Of a DNA stretch of 64,000 nt, positions 7,581 to 19,095 are shown piece by piece. The notes under the pieces were generated by a model. That model was not told the origin of the DNA. It saw only the letters and a program-made list of their open reading frames with translations, and did not search any database. Source of the DNA: Gordonia neofelifaecis NRRL B-59395 (lineage in GTDB: Bacteria > Actinomycetota > Actinomycetes > Mycobacteriales > Mycobacteriaceae); the NCBI RefSeq assembly GCF_000192435.1, contig NZ_AEUD01000004.1, positions 186,001 through 250,000 on the forward strand, in the 5' to 3' direction. Both the position numbers and the translations under genes were made by a program. Each line of letters begins with the position of its first letter. Position 1 is the first letter of the stretch.

Positions 7581-9557
7581 TCAGTAATTGCGCGCCGATG
7601 CCAGGGGTGCGCGCGGTGTGCGGTGGTCGGAGTGGGTGGCACGGTTGGCGCCGGTGCGGCTCGGGACCGTTGTCGGACGCAGGATGTCCGCGAAGTAGGC
7701 GTCCAGTTCGCCGAATGCGTCCAGCGGCAGAACCGCACCGACGTACTGGTCCGGCCGCACCACCACTAGTGCTCCGGACTGCCGATTCACGCTGCGCATG
7801 TCGAAGACATCGGTGCCGGGGCTGCGCAGGTCGGGAGCGAAGATCTTCTCGTAGTCGGTGAGTCCCAGTGCACCGCACGTCGGCCGCAGGAGGGCGGGGG
7901 TCTGCCCGAAATCGATGTCGCGATGGTCCTGTTGGTAGACGGCGCGCACGTCGAACACCTCCGCGGGATCGCCGCCCGACTCGGCGTACCGCCGCCACGG
8001 GGAGGCCGGCGACTCGGTCAGATGGTCGCACAGCGCTGCGGCGCGGGAGTCTGCCGCGGACGGATCCGCGGCGTCGGCGAACAGGTACAGACGCCAGGCG
8101 CCGTCGGCTCGTGCGACATGCCCCAGGTGCATCGGCCTGGCATCTGCAACCCGGATCACCGGTGCGGAATGGAACCGCTCCCCGACGACGAAACCCGCAG
8201 CGAGATGCTGATGGTCTGCGCCGCCGGTTAGACGCGACGGCCTGTAATGGGTCGCCACTCCGGCGGTGAACCGGCCCTGTTCGGCGAACAGGGTCTGGAA
8301 TCGCACCGGGTCGGAATCGAGCACTCGATTCCATTCGCGGTCGAAGTCGATCAAGTCCTGGGCGATCTGCTGGCGTTCGGTGGAGTAGGTCCGCAGCAAT
8401 GACTCGTCGCACTGGCCGCGCAGGACGGCACCGAGCTTCCACGCCAGGTTGAAGCCGTCCTGCATGGACACGTTCATGCCCTGTCCGGCCTTCGCGGAGT
8501 GGGTGTGGCAGGCGTCGCCGGTGATGAACACGTGGGGGACGGCCTCGGCGGGCGATTCTGGCGTCAGATCGTCGAAGCGCTCAGTCAGCCGCTGGCCAAC
8601 CTCATAGATCGAGGTCCACGCGAACTCCTTGACGTCGATGCGGTATGGGGCCAGGACCTTGTTCACCGTCTCCACCATCTGCTCGCGGGTGATGTCGCGC
8701 GGCGAGGCCAGCCCGGTGATGTCCACCTGGTCCAACTCGATGTAGATCCGCACCAGGTGACCGCCCTCGCGTGGGATCACCAGGATGTTGCCGTGCGGGG
8801 AGGAGATGAACGACTTCAGCCGGATGTCGGGGAAATCGGTGATGGCCAGGACATCCATCACACCCCACGGGGTGTTGGTGCGGTCGCCGTGCATCGGCGC
8901 GCAGATCGCGCTCCGCACCGCACTGTGTGCGCCGTCGGAGCCGACGACGTATTTGGTCCGCACCGTGATCGCGCCGTCGGCCCGGCGCAGCACTGCCCGG
9001 ACCGGGTACGATTCGTCGGCGTCGGCCGCGTGCGGGTCGTCCACCTCGAGACCGACGAACTCAGTGCCGTAGTCCGGTGTGAGCCGCGTCGGTGACTTCA
9101 CCATGACCTGCATCAAGAGGTCCAGTAGCCGAGCTTGATTGACGATCACCTCGTGGTACTCCGACAGGCCGGGTTCGGTGTCCGGGACCCGATCGGTGCG
9201 AACGATGCGGTCGGCGTCGGCCGGATCCGGCCGCCAGAACGAGGTCTCGCTGGTCCAGTACGACTCGCGGAGCAGGATCTCGCTCAGGCCGAAGGCCTCG
9301 AGCATCTCCATGCTGCGGCACGACAGTCCGTCGGCCTGACCGAACTGCAGCGGACCGTCGCGCTTCTCGACGACGCGGGTCGTGATTTCCGGGAACTGGC
9401 TCAGTTGCGCGGCGAGGATTAGTCCAGCGGGTCCGGTGCCGACCACGAGAACGTCCATCGTGCTGCCGTCCCGCAGCGGTCCGGCCTGCTCGCGGCCCGG
9501 GGCGGCGGGCATCAGGTCCGGGTCGCCGACGCTGAAGCCGTTCTGATGGTACTGCAT
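7581..9557 (-). CDS. FAD-dependent phenol hydroxylase family enzyme (3-hydroxybenzoate 4-monooxygenase/MobA-like)
   Basis: 658 residues. The FAD site consists of GTGPAG at 40-45, DG at 208-209 and GD at 347-348 (FITGDACHTHSAKAGQGMN). The phenol hydroxylase C-terminal dimerisation domain follows, with VVVRPDQYVGAVLPLD near the end; a poorly conserved tail closes it. The open frame runs further upstream, but the ATG at 9557 is preceded by GGAGA at 7 bases and begins the conserved part. MobA-like enzymes hydroxylate phenolic acids such as 3-hydroxybenzoate. In this cluster the true substrate may be a hydroxylated heteroaromatic. It is followed within 39 bases by the second hydroxylase. Confidence 0.83.
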   Translation of the reverse strand: MQYHQNGFSVGDPDLMPAAPGREQAGPLRDGSTMDVLVVGTGPAGLILAAQLSQFPEITTRVVEKRDGPLQFGQADGLSCRSMEMLEAFGLSEILLRESYWTSETSFWRPDPADADRIVRTDRVPDTEPGLSEYHEVIVNQARLLDLLMQVMVKSPTRLTPDYGTEFVGLEVDDPHAADADESYPVRAVLRRADGAITVRTKYVVGSDGAHSAVRSAICAPMHGDRTNTPWGVMDVLAITDFPDIRLKSFISSPHGNILVIPREGGHLVRIYIELDQVDITGLASPRDITREQMVETVNKVLAPYRIDVKEFAWTSIYEVGQRLTERFDDLTPESPAEAVPHVFITGDACHTHSAKAGQGMNVSMQDGFNLAWKLGAVLRGQCDESLLRTYSTERQQIAQDLIDFDREWNRVLDSDPVRFQTLFAEQGRFTAGVATHYRPSRLTGGADHQHLAAGFVVGERFHSAPVIRVADARPMHLGHVARADGAWRLYLFADAADPSAADSRAAALCDHLTESPASPWRRYAESGGDPAEVFDVRAVYQQDHRDIDFGQTPALLRPTCGALGLTDYEKIFAPDLRSPGTDVFDMRSVNRQSGALVVVRPDQYVGAVLPLDAFGELDAYFADILRPTTVPSRTGANRATHSDHRTPRAPLASARNY

Positions 9558-9652
9558 AGGATTGTCTCCTGGTGATGAGTGGTGAGTGGCCGTTCGGCGC
9601 GACGGGCCGGGACGGGTGGGGCAGCAAGGATGCTGAGGATAGACCTCGCCGG

Positions 9653-11662
9653 TCACAGGCGGCGGCCGGCGAAGTAGGCGGAATGGATGGCGTCGAACAC
9701 TCGGCCGGGGCGGTCGGCGGACCCGATGACGGTCACCGCCTGGCCGCGGGTGCGGAGTGCGTCGGCGAAGTCGTCGCCTGCGGGTGCACGTCCGGCTGCG
9801 ATCACGACGGTCTGGGCCGGGAGGCGTTCGGATCCGTTCGGTGTCTCGACGATCACGTGGTCGGCCGCGACTGACAGCGCGCGGGTGGCGGTCCGCACCC
9901 GCACGTCGGCCTGGCTGAGGAGCCCGGGCAGTGCGATCGCATCGGTGAACACCTCGTCGCCGCTCAGCAGATCCTCGTGCTGCTCGACGAGGGTCACCTT
10001 GGCGTTCGGGCACTCTCGGGCGATGCGCAGCGCGCAGTCGCACCCGGAGAATCCGCCGCCGATCACCACGGTGTCACCGGTGATGTCTGTCGGGCTCACC
10101 AGCGTCGGGCTGGTCGGGGAGGCGTCGCCTGCGATCTCGACCTTGGCGACGCGGTCCGGCGCGCCTGTCGCCAGGACGATCTCGTCGAAGCCTGCGAGAT
10201 CGTCGAGGCCGGCCCGTACCGGCAGCACGAGGATCCCGCGACGGGTCACCTCGGATTCCAAGTGGTCGACCAGGGCGCGCAGATCGGTCTTGCTCGTCCA
10301 TTGCCTGGTGAATCGGAGCGCGCCGCCGAGTCGGTCCGGCTCGAAGAGTGTGACGCGGTGCCCGCGGTCGTACAGGAGCGCGGCGCTGCGCATGCCTGCA
10401 ATTCCACCACCGACCACCGCGATCTCGGCCGGGCGGTCGGTGAGCTCGAGCGGAAAGCTGCGTTCCTCGTTGAGATTCGGATTGACGCTGCAGCCCGAAC
10501 TCCGGCCCGCGTTGAGGCCCCGATGCAGGCAGCCGTCGTTGCAGCGGATGCACGGGGTGATCTCCGCACGACGGCCACCGAGCGCCTTGGCAGTCCAGTC
10601 GGGATCGGCCAGCATTGCCCGGCCGAGGGAGACGAAGTCGGCGGAGTCCGCGGCGAGGATCTCCTCGGCGACCTCTGGCGACACCAGGGAACCGGAGGCG
10701 ATCACCGGGATGTCGACCGCGTCGCGGATCTGTTCCCATCCCCACTTGTGCAGGGCCCGGGGCATGAACCACGGGCTCACCTCCCACTCCATCAGCGCGT
10801 GGTGCCCGCCGGACGCATGAATCACGTCCACCCCGTGTTCCTGAAGCAGGCGGGCGAGCCGGACCGTCTCGTCGATGGTGATTCCGTCGGGTTCGTAGTC
10901 GACCACCGAGAGTCGGACCGACAACGGGAAGTCCCAGGGCACCCGTTGCCGGATCTCATCGACGATCTCTAGGAGGATGCGTGCCCGGTTCTCGAATGAT
11001 CCGCCGTACTCATCGGTGCGGTCATTGGTGTGCGGGGACAGGAAGTTGGTGATCAGGTAGCCGTGTCCGGCGTGGACTTCGACGAGGTCGAAACGGGCGT
11101 CGTGCGCGCGGGCGGCGGCGGCGCCGAAGTCCTGGACCAACTGGTGGATCTCCTCGGTGGTCATCGGCACCGGCCGGTGGCCTTCGACGGCCTCGGCCTC
11201 GCTCCACGACGACCCCGACGCCGATTTCATGGGCGGAGTGCCGAGAAACTTCTGTCGGCCGCCATGGGCGATCTGGATCCCGACTTTGGCCCCAGTGGAG
11301 CGGACGACATCGGCCAGCCATCCGAGGCCGGCGACGTGCTCGCGCCGGGAGATGCCGATCTGATTGTGTATCGCCTTCGATGCGTCGTCATCGACGTAGC
11401 TGTACTCCACCATCACCAGTCCGATCCCACCCTCACCGAGCCTGCGGTAGTGATCGACGGTGCGCGCAGTGACGGAGCCGTCCTGGTTCGCGGTGGCAGT
11501 CGCCTGGGGCGACTTCACCACACGGTTGCGGATCTGGAGGTCCCCGATGGCACCGGGTCGGCCGAGTGCAGGGAACGTGGGCGCACCGGACTCCGAAGCG
11601 GTCGGTTCGGATGCGGGATGCGGTGCTGGGGTGCCTGCGTGGCGGGGCAGGTCGGTGATCAT
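9653..11662 (-). CDS. NADH:flavin oxidoreductase, 2,4-dienoyl-CoA reductase type (OYE + 4Fe-4S + FAD/NAD domains)
   Basis: 669 residues with the three-part build of FadH/BaiCD enzymes. An old-yellow-enzyme TIM barrel with FMN site spans about residues 28-370 (RNRVVKSPQATA, VEVHAGHGYLITNFLSP). A [4Fe-4S] cluster site follows with Cys371, Cys374, Cys378 and Cys391. A Rossmann FAD/NAD domain (GGGIAG, residues 418-423) completes it. Electrons pass from NAD(P)H through FAD and Fe-S to FMN to reduce an activated C=C bond. The ATG at 11662 has AGAAGG 8 bases upstream. Placed between the permease and the hydroxylases, it may reduce a ring double bond or an unsaturated cleavage product; a general dienoyl-CoA reductase role is the alternative. 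Confidence 0.85.
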   Translation of the reverse strand: MITDLPRHAGTPAPHPASEPTASESGAPTFPALGRPGAIGDLQIRNRVVKSPQATATANQDGSVTARTVDHYRRLGEGGIGLVMVEYSYVDDDASKAIHNQIGISRREHVAGLGWLADVVRSTGAKVGIQIAHGGRQKFLGTPPMKSASGSSWSEAEAVEGHRPVPMTTEEIHQLVQDFGAAAARAHDARFDLVEVHAGHGYLITNFLSPHTNDRTDEYGGSFENRARILLEIVDEIRQRVPWDFPLSVRLSVVDYEPDGITIDETVRLARLLQEHGVDVIHASGGHHALMEWEVSPWFMPRALHKWGWEQIRDAVDIPVIASGSLVSPEVAEEILAADSADFVSLGRAMLADPDWTAKALGGRRAEITPCIRCNDGCLHRGLNAGRSSGCSVNPNLNEERSFPLELTDRPAEIAVVGGGIAGMRSAALLYDRGHRVTLFEPDRLGGALRFTRQWTSKTDLRALVDHLESEVTRRGILVLPVRAGLDDLAGFDEIVLATGAPDRVAKVEIAGDASPTSPTLVSPTDITGDTVVIGGGFSGCDCALRIARECPNAKVTLVEQHEDLLSGDEVFTDAIALPGLLSQADVRVRTATRALSVAADHVIVETPNGSERLPAQTVVIAAGRAPAGDDFADALRTRGQAVTVIGSADRPGRVFDAIHSAYFAGRRL

Positions 11663-11710
11663 GGGAGAACCTTCTTCCGGGGCTGCTGGTTCGGGTCGGG
11701 TTGATCGGCG

Positions 11711-13309
11711 TCAGTCGAAGTGGCGGGCTCGGTTTCCGATGGCGCACGCGTCGCAGATCGCGCCCTGGTCATCCGCATGGAGGTTCCGGTCCATCTCGTA
11801 AGCGATGTAACTCTTCTCGCACACGGTGCAGCGGACGTACTCGGCCCAGGGGTCGGCGACCTCGTCGCGCACATCGGAGACGGCAAGCGGCGTCCGGCGG
11901 GGCGCCCGGTAGAAGACCGCGGTGTACAGCACGACGGCGATCACCAGTGCCACGAGTGGGGCGATGGCGGCGAGGCGGTCGGGGACGTGCGCGGACTCCT
12001 CGAGCCAGATGGCGACGCCGGCCGAGACCATCCAGGCGGCGAATCCCCACGAGAGTCGAGGCATCCGCTGCGCGCGGAACTCGGTGGCGCGCCAGCCCCT
12101 GGTGAGCACGAAGTGGGTGGCGAGGATGGCCATCCATCCGACGAAGAGGCCGGCCTGCCAGCCGAGCATTCGATCCAGGTAGCTGAAGACATCGGTGAGC
12201 ATGAGGACGAAGACCAGGATCGTCAGCCCTACCACCAGCACGAGTCGGGGGACCCGGCGGCCGGTGAGCGAGGTGATGACGCGGGAGAAGTTGGTGGACG
12301 ACTCGTAGTAGTTGAGGGAGTTGATCCGGGTCTGCGAGATAACGATGAACAGCAGGCCGAACACGCCCATGCTGGTGATCAGAGCGGTGACGACGCCGGT
12401 CTCCGCGGCAGGCTCGTCGGGGATCACCGATCGCACCAGGAAGATGCCTGCGACTCCGTTGACCAGGAACAGCAGCGTGTTGAAAACCCAGCCGAAGGTC
12501 ACCTTCGTATGGAATCCGGTATCCGGAACGCGACCGAAGCGGCCGAAGTCCATGGTCATCGCCATGTTCATGAAGATTCCCATGAACAGCATGGACGCGA
12601 GCAACCAGCCGGGGTACGCACGTTCGGACGCGGGCACCACACCGTCGAAGTCGAGCCACGCCGAGCCGACGGGAAACCGGATCGCGGTCACGATGACCGC
12701 CGCCACGAGGCCGACATAGTAGACGGGAAGTAGTGCGCCGTTGAGCTTGGCCATGAACGTCTGGACGCCGCCGAGCATGAGTGGGAGCATGCAGAGGCAG
12801 ACGATCGCGTACCACACCGCGATCGGCCAGTCGGGTGTGTAGTGAGCTAAGGCGACGGCCAGCGTGCTCGATTCGAAGACCGCGTAGTAAGTGGTGTTCG
12901 CCGCCAGCAGGAGCGCGACGAACGTCGCGCCGAGGACGCCGAAGGTCTGGCGCGAGATGAGCGTGGCGTTGAGTCCGGTGCGGATCGCCCACCGCGCGAA
13001 GATCTCATTGAGGAGGCTGTAGACGATCACCGTAGCGACAATCGCGATGATCGCGTTCACGGTCCCGAAGAGGCTGGCCGCGAGGGCACCGTAGAAGAGC
13101 CAGACCATCGCTGACAGCAGCGACCAGAACGACATGGTGAGCTGCCATCGGCCGAGCCGCATCGACGGGGGTACCACGTGATTGGAGTAGTCGTCGTGCA
13201 ATTGGTCCGCGACGACCTGGGGGTCGTCTGTGGTGGAGAGGTCGAGGGACCAGGGAACCGGTCCGCGCGCGGTCGCGTCGGCAAGGGGTTCTCGGGGGAA
13301 TGTGGTCAT
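11711..13309 (-). CDS. NCS1-family (nucleobase:cation symporter-1) permease with C-terminal four-cysteine tail
   Basis: 532 residues from the ATG at 13309. A GTG at 13351 would also be in frame but lies within the putative operator. About twelve hydrophobic segments are visible. The first follows PPSMRLGRWQLTMSFWSLLS, and the gating region reads NTTYYAVFESS, as in cytosine/allantoin/hydantoin permeases. The last 45 residues form a soluble tail with CTVC (Cys494, Cys497) and CDAC (Cys519, Cys522), a zinc-ribbon or rubredoxin-like arrangement that NCS1 proteins of known structure lack. It is the first gene of the minus-strand catabolic run, fitting an uptake role for a nitrogen heterocycle. Substrate unproven. 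Confidence 0.8.
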   Translation of the reverse strand: MTTFPREPLADATARGPVPWSLDLSTTDDPQVVADQLHDDYSNHVVPPSMRLGRWQLTMSFWSLLSAMVWLFYGALAASLFGTVNAIIAIVATVIVYSLLNEIFARWAIRTGLNATLISRQTFGVLGATFVALLLAANTTYYAVFESSTLAVALAHYTPDWPIAVWYAIVCLCMLPLMLGGVQTFMAKLNGALLPVYYVGLVAAVIVTAIRFPVGSAWLDFDGVVPASERAYPGWLLASMLFMGIFMNMAMTMDFGRFGRVPDTGFHTKVTFGWVFNTLLFLVNGVAGIFLVRSVIPDEPAAETGVVTALITSMGVFGLLFIVISQTRINSLNYYESSTNFSRVITSLTGRRVPRLVLVVGLTILVFVLMLTDVFSYLDRMLGWQAGLFVGWMAILATHFVLTRGWRATEFRAQRMPRLSWGFAAWMVSAGVAIWLEESAHVPDRLAAIAPLVALVIAVVLYTAVFYRAPRRTPLAVSDVRDEVADPWAEYVRCTVCEKSYIAYEMDRNLHADDQGAICDACAIGNRARHFD

Positions 13310-13330
13310 GAGCAACACCGCCTGATTTGA

Positions 13331-13370
13331 TGTACACACTTTTGCATACACTTTGAGAAAGTATGTGATG
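13331..13370 (-). promoter_or_regulatory. Candidate operator/promoter region of the permease operon
   Basis: Two overlapping imperfect palindromes lie just upstream of the permease start. One is 13331-13350 (minus strand TGTATGCAAAAGTGTGTACA, 6 of 8 arm positions matched). The other is 13345-13367 (arms matching 8 of 10 around GAG). The half-site AAAGTGTATGC recurs in variants and resembles GAAGTGTATCC at 3060-3070 upstream of the GntR gene. Composition here is AT-richer than the flanks. Confidence 0.45.
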
Positions 13371-13491
13371 GGCGCCTCAATGTGTCAAGGGTGTGCGGCG
13401 AATCGCGTGCTCGCGCGACAGTTGGAGTGCAGCCGTGGTTGTGGCCTTTCAACTGGTGGCGAGGCGGGTGAAGTCGATCCCCGCTGAGCGT

Positions 13492-13733
13492 CTAGCTGAA
13501 CTCGGCGCGGTAGTGCGCGGCGAAGGCCTCGTTCGGGTGATAGTCCGCGAAGTCGACGGTCGCGGGATCCGCCCCGTTCTCGGCTGCGACGAGGCGGTTG
13601 AGGTGTGCCAGCCGCTCGGGTTCGGTGACCGCCGCCCAGACATCGTCGATGGGGCTCGGAACGTGCGCTGCCATTCGCAGGACGTGCCGTCCGCTGTCGC
13701 GAGGCGGCGGCCGGTCGGGGCGGGTGTGCTCAT
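13492..13733 (-). pseudogene. Remnant of an SRPBCC (AHSA1-like) gene partnered with the ArsR regulator
   Basis: The ATG at 13733 overlaps the ArsR stop (ATGA), exactly as in intact ArsR-SRPBCC pairs. The first frame reads [16 protein letters not shown] and continues to RTFRAP. The continuation of the domain, IDDVWAAVTEPERLA, is in another frame, implying the loss of one base near 13650-13660. After EPERLA the sequence jumps directly to HLNRLVAAENGADP and DFADYHP, which resembles the extreme C-terminus of this family. About 80-90 residues from the middle of the domain are therefore missing. The result cannot fold as a START-like domain. A sequencing error could explain the frameshift but not the internal deletion. 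Confidence 0.6.
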
Positions 13734-14107
13734 GCGGTGTTCTCCTTGGTATCCGGCGGGGTCGAACGACATTCCCGGCTGGTGCGACGCACCTCGATGT
13801 CGAGCCCGTCGAGGGCGTGTTCGGGGATCGGCGGCGCCGCCCGGCGAAGTTGATCGAGGTAGCTCTGGACGGGATCGACGCCGCTGCTGACGAGGTGATA
13901 GTGGCGTTCGCGACCGGACGGAACCGCGTCCACCAGTCCGGCGTCGGTGAGTATCCGGAGATGTTTGCTGACCGCCGGCCTGCTGATCGAATGGTCTGCT
14001 GCCAAGTCGACCACTCGCGCCGACCCGCGTCGCAGGCGGAGGAGGAGGCTGCGACGGACGGGGTCTGCCAATGCCGCGAACACGTCCACATCTCGATTCG
14101 TATCCAT
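13730..14107 (-). CDS. ArsR-family winged-helix transcriptional regulator
   Basis: 125 residues from the ATG at 14107. The typical ArsR opening [18 protein letters not shown] is followed by the recognition helix region [20 protein letters not shown] and a wing ending in GRERHYHL. No cysteine-rich metal site is evident, placing it in the SRPBCC-associated ArsR branch rather than the metal sensors. A TTGACAATTG stretch lies immediately before the start and may be promoter or operator. It is transcribed divergently from hisD and was coupled to an SRPBCC gene that is now broken, so its original regulatory target may be lost. It may still act on itself. Confidence 0.85.
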   Translation of the reverse strand: MDTNRDVDVFAALADPVRRSLLLRLRRGSARVVDLAADHSISRPAVSKHLRILTDAGLVDAVPSGRERHYHLVSSGVDPVQSYLDQLRRAAPPIPEHALDGLDIEVRRTSRECRSTPPDTKENTA

Positions 14108-14238
14108 TAAGTTACCAATTGTCAAAGGGGTGTCGGAACTCACTCGTCGGGAGCGGTGCAGAAACGACTTGCCGTGAACGCATATCCTGGACGGAGTCCA
14201 CACCTTCACCAGAACGCGAATTCGGAGACTCGACGATC

Positions 14239-17328
<3,090 letters not shown>

Positions 17329-17332
<4 letters not shown>

Positions 17333-17970
17333 GCTCGAAGCAGGTGGCGCTGCTCGACTACGGTTCGGGCAACCTCCGGTCCGCGCAGCGTGCGCTCGAG
17401 CGTGCGGGCGCGGATGTGGAGATCACGTCGGACTTCGAGACCGCCATCAACGCGGACGGTCTGCTGGTCCCGGGCGTCGGTGCGTTCGCCGCGTGCATGG
17501 CCGGACTCAAGGCCGTCCGCGGCGATCGCATCATCGGCCGTCGTCTGGCCGGCGGGCGGCCGGTCCTCGGCATCTGCGTCGGTATGCAGATCCTGTTCAG
17601 CCACGGCGTCGAGTTCGGGGTGGACACCGAGGGCTGCGGCGAATGGCCGGGGTCCGTCACGCGCCTGCAGGCCCCGGTGCTTCCGCACATGGGCTGGAAC
17701 ACGGTCGACGCACCCGCGGACTCCACCTTGTTCGCCGGGATCGACGACGACGCCCGCTTCTACTTCGTGCACTCGTACGGAGTGCAGGAGTGGGAGATGG
17801 ACTCGATGGGCTCGCCGCTCGTCGCGCCGAAGCTGACGTGGTCCGATCACGGGGGACGGTTCCTGGCCGCGGTGGAGAACGGTCCGCTGTCGGCCACGCA
17901 GTTCCACCCGGAGAAGTCCGGCGACGTCGGCGCCCAGCTGTTGCGGAACTGGATCGGGGGGCTCGCCTAG
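17329..17970 (+). CDS. hisH: Imidazole glycerol phosphate synthase, glutaminase subunit
   Basis: 213 residues, a class I glutamine amidotransferase. The catalytic triad is Cys83 ([11 protein letters not shown]), His193 and Glu195 (QFHPEKSGD). It supplies ammonia from glutamine to HisF through the heterodimer interface. The GTG start at 17329 overlaps the hisB stop. Two genes then separate it from its partner hisF, the usual actinobacterial arrangement of hisH, hisA/priA, impA and hisF, here with an extra small membrane-protein gene inserted after hisH. Confidence 0.96.
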
Positions 17971-18249
17971 GTGAATGCGAAGAGCGAAGCAGCACAGCAG
18001 TTCTCGTTCGCGAAGCTGGTGTTCTACTCCCTGGGGGCGGGGGTGCTGACGCTCGCCGTGCTGCTGCCGGTCGTGCTGCTGCTGGCCCGGCCCTATCCCA
18101 CTGCGGCGCTGTGCGTCGCGATCGGGTCCATCCTGGCGATGGTCGTCGTGATCGCGCTGGTCTCGCGGCGGATGATGTCGGGGATTCAGCGGGAGATCGA
18201 CTTGCGTCGTGCGGAACTGGAACGCAGGCGCGCAGCGGAAGAGAACTGA
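17971..18249 (+). CDS. Small two-helix membrane protein (DUF4229-like), function unknown
   Basis: 92 residues with two hydrophobic segments at about 20-42 and 45-64, then a charged coiled-coil-like tail ([18 protein letters not shown]). It resembles the small actinobacterial DUF4229 proteins, but I am not certain of the family. It starts with GTG immediately after the hisH stop, with a GGGGGG ribosome site about 8 bases upstream, so it is co-transcribed with the histidine genes. Nothing in the sequence links it to histidine synthesis. Confidence 0.7.
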   Translation: MNAKSEAAQQFSFAKLVFYSLGAGVLTLAVLLPVVLLLARPYPTAALCVAIGSILAMVVVIALVSRRMMSGIQREIDLRRAELERRRAAEEN

Positions 18250-18338
18250 TCGCGTCCCGGCGGGTGCCGGGCCGCGCGGAAAGTGGACGTACGGGTGGTG
18301 ACGCCCGTACCGATCATCGAGAGAAGAGAACAGAACTG

Positions 18339-19088
18339 ATGGGCATCCTCGAACTCCTCCCGGCCGTCGACGTGGTCGACGGTCAGGCGGTTCGCCTGGT
18401 GAAGGGTGAGGCCGGGTCGGAGACCTCGTACGGCTCGCCGCGCGACGCCGCACTGGCGTGGCAGCGAGACGGCGCCCAGTGGCTGCATCTGGTCGACCTC
18501 GACGCGGCGTTCGGTCGCGGAGACAACCGCGAACTGCTCGCGCAGGTCGCCGCCGAGGTGAATGTGAAAGTGGAGCTCTCCGGAGGCATTCGCGACGATG
18601 CGTCGCTCGCGGCCGCACTGGCGACCGGCTGCACCCGGGTCAACCTGGGCACCGCGGCGATCGAGAACCCCGAGTGGTGCGCGCGCGCCATCGCCGAGCA
18701 CGGCGACAAGATCGCGGTCGGCCTCGACGTGACCCGCGACGGTGACTCCTACACCGTCCGCGGGCGTGGCTGGGTCACCGAGGGCGGCGACCTCTGGGAC
18801 ACCCTGGATCGCCTCAACGAGGACGGCTGCGCGCGCTACGTGGTCACCGACGTGAGCAAGGACGGGACGCTGTCGGGGCCGAATCTGGAACTGCTGGAGC
18901 AGGTGGCTCGCGCCACCGACGCCCCGGTGGTGGCCTCGGGCGGCATCTCGCAGATCGACGATCTGCTCGCCATCGCCGAACTGACTCCGCTGGGCGTGGA
19001 GGGCGCGATCGTCGGCAAGGCGCTCTACGCCGGCCGGTTCACGCTTCCCGAGGCTCTCGCTGCCGTCGCAGGCGCCGGGAGTCGGTGA
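18339..19088 (+). CDS. priA: Bifunctional HisA/TrpF isomerase PriA
   Basis: 249 residues, a TIM barrel of the HisA family. The residues described for M. tuberculosis PriA fall at identical positions: Asp11 (general base), Arg19, Arg143 and Trp145 in the RGRGW loop, and Asp175 (VSKDGTLSG). This residue set lets one active site isomerise both ProFAR (histidine pathway) and phosphoribosyl anthranilate (tryptophan pathway). No separate trpF is seen in the window, and the trp genes lie a few kb downstream. The start is the ATG at 18339 with a purine-rich GAGAAGAGAA upstream. A small hairpin (18289-18295 with 18304-18310) precedes it. Confidence 0.96.
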   Translation: MGILELLPAVDVVDGQAVRLVKGEAGSETSYGSPRDAALAWQRDGAQWLHLVDLDAAFGRGDNRELLAQVAAEVNVKVELSGGIRDDASLAAALATGCTRVNLGTAAIENPEWCARAIAEHGDKIAVGLDVTRDGDSYTVRGRGWVTEGGDLWDTLDRLNEDGCARYVVTDVSKDGTLSGPNLELLEQVARATDAPVVASGGISQIDDLLAIAELTPLGVEGAIVGKALYAGRFTLPEALAAVAGAGSR

Positions 19089-19095
19089 CTCCGAC

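Noticed and set aside
11711-13351. GTG at 13351 as the permease start
   Set aside because: It would place the first 14 codons inside the palindromic operator region and shows no ribosome site.
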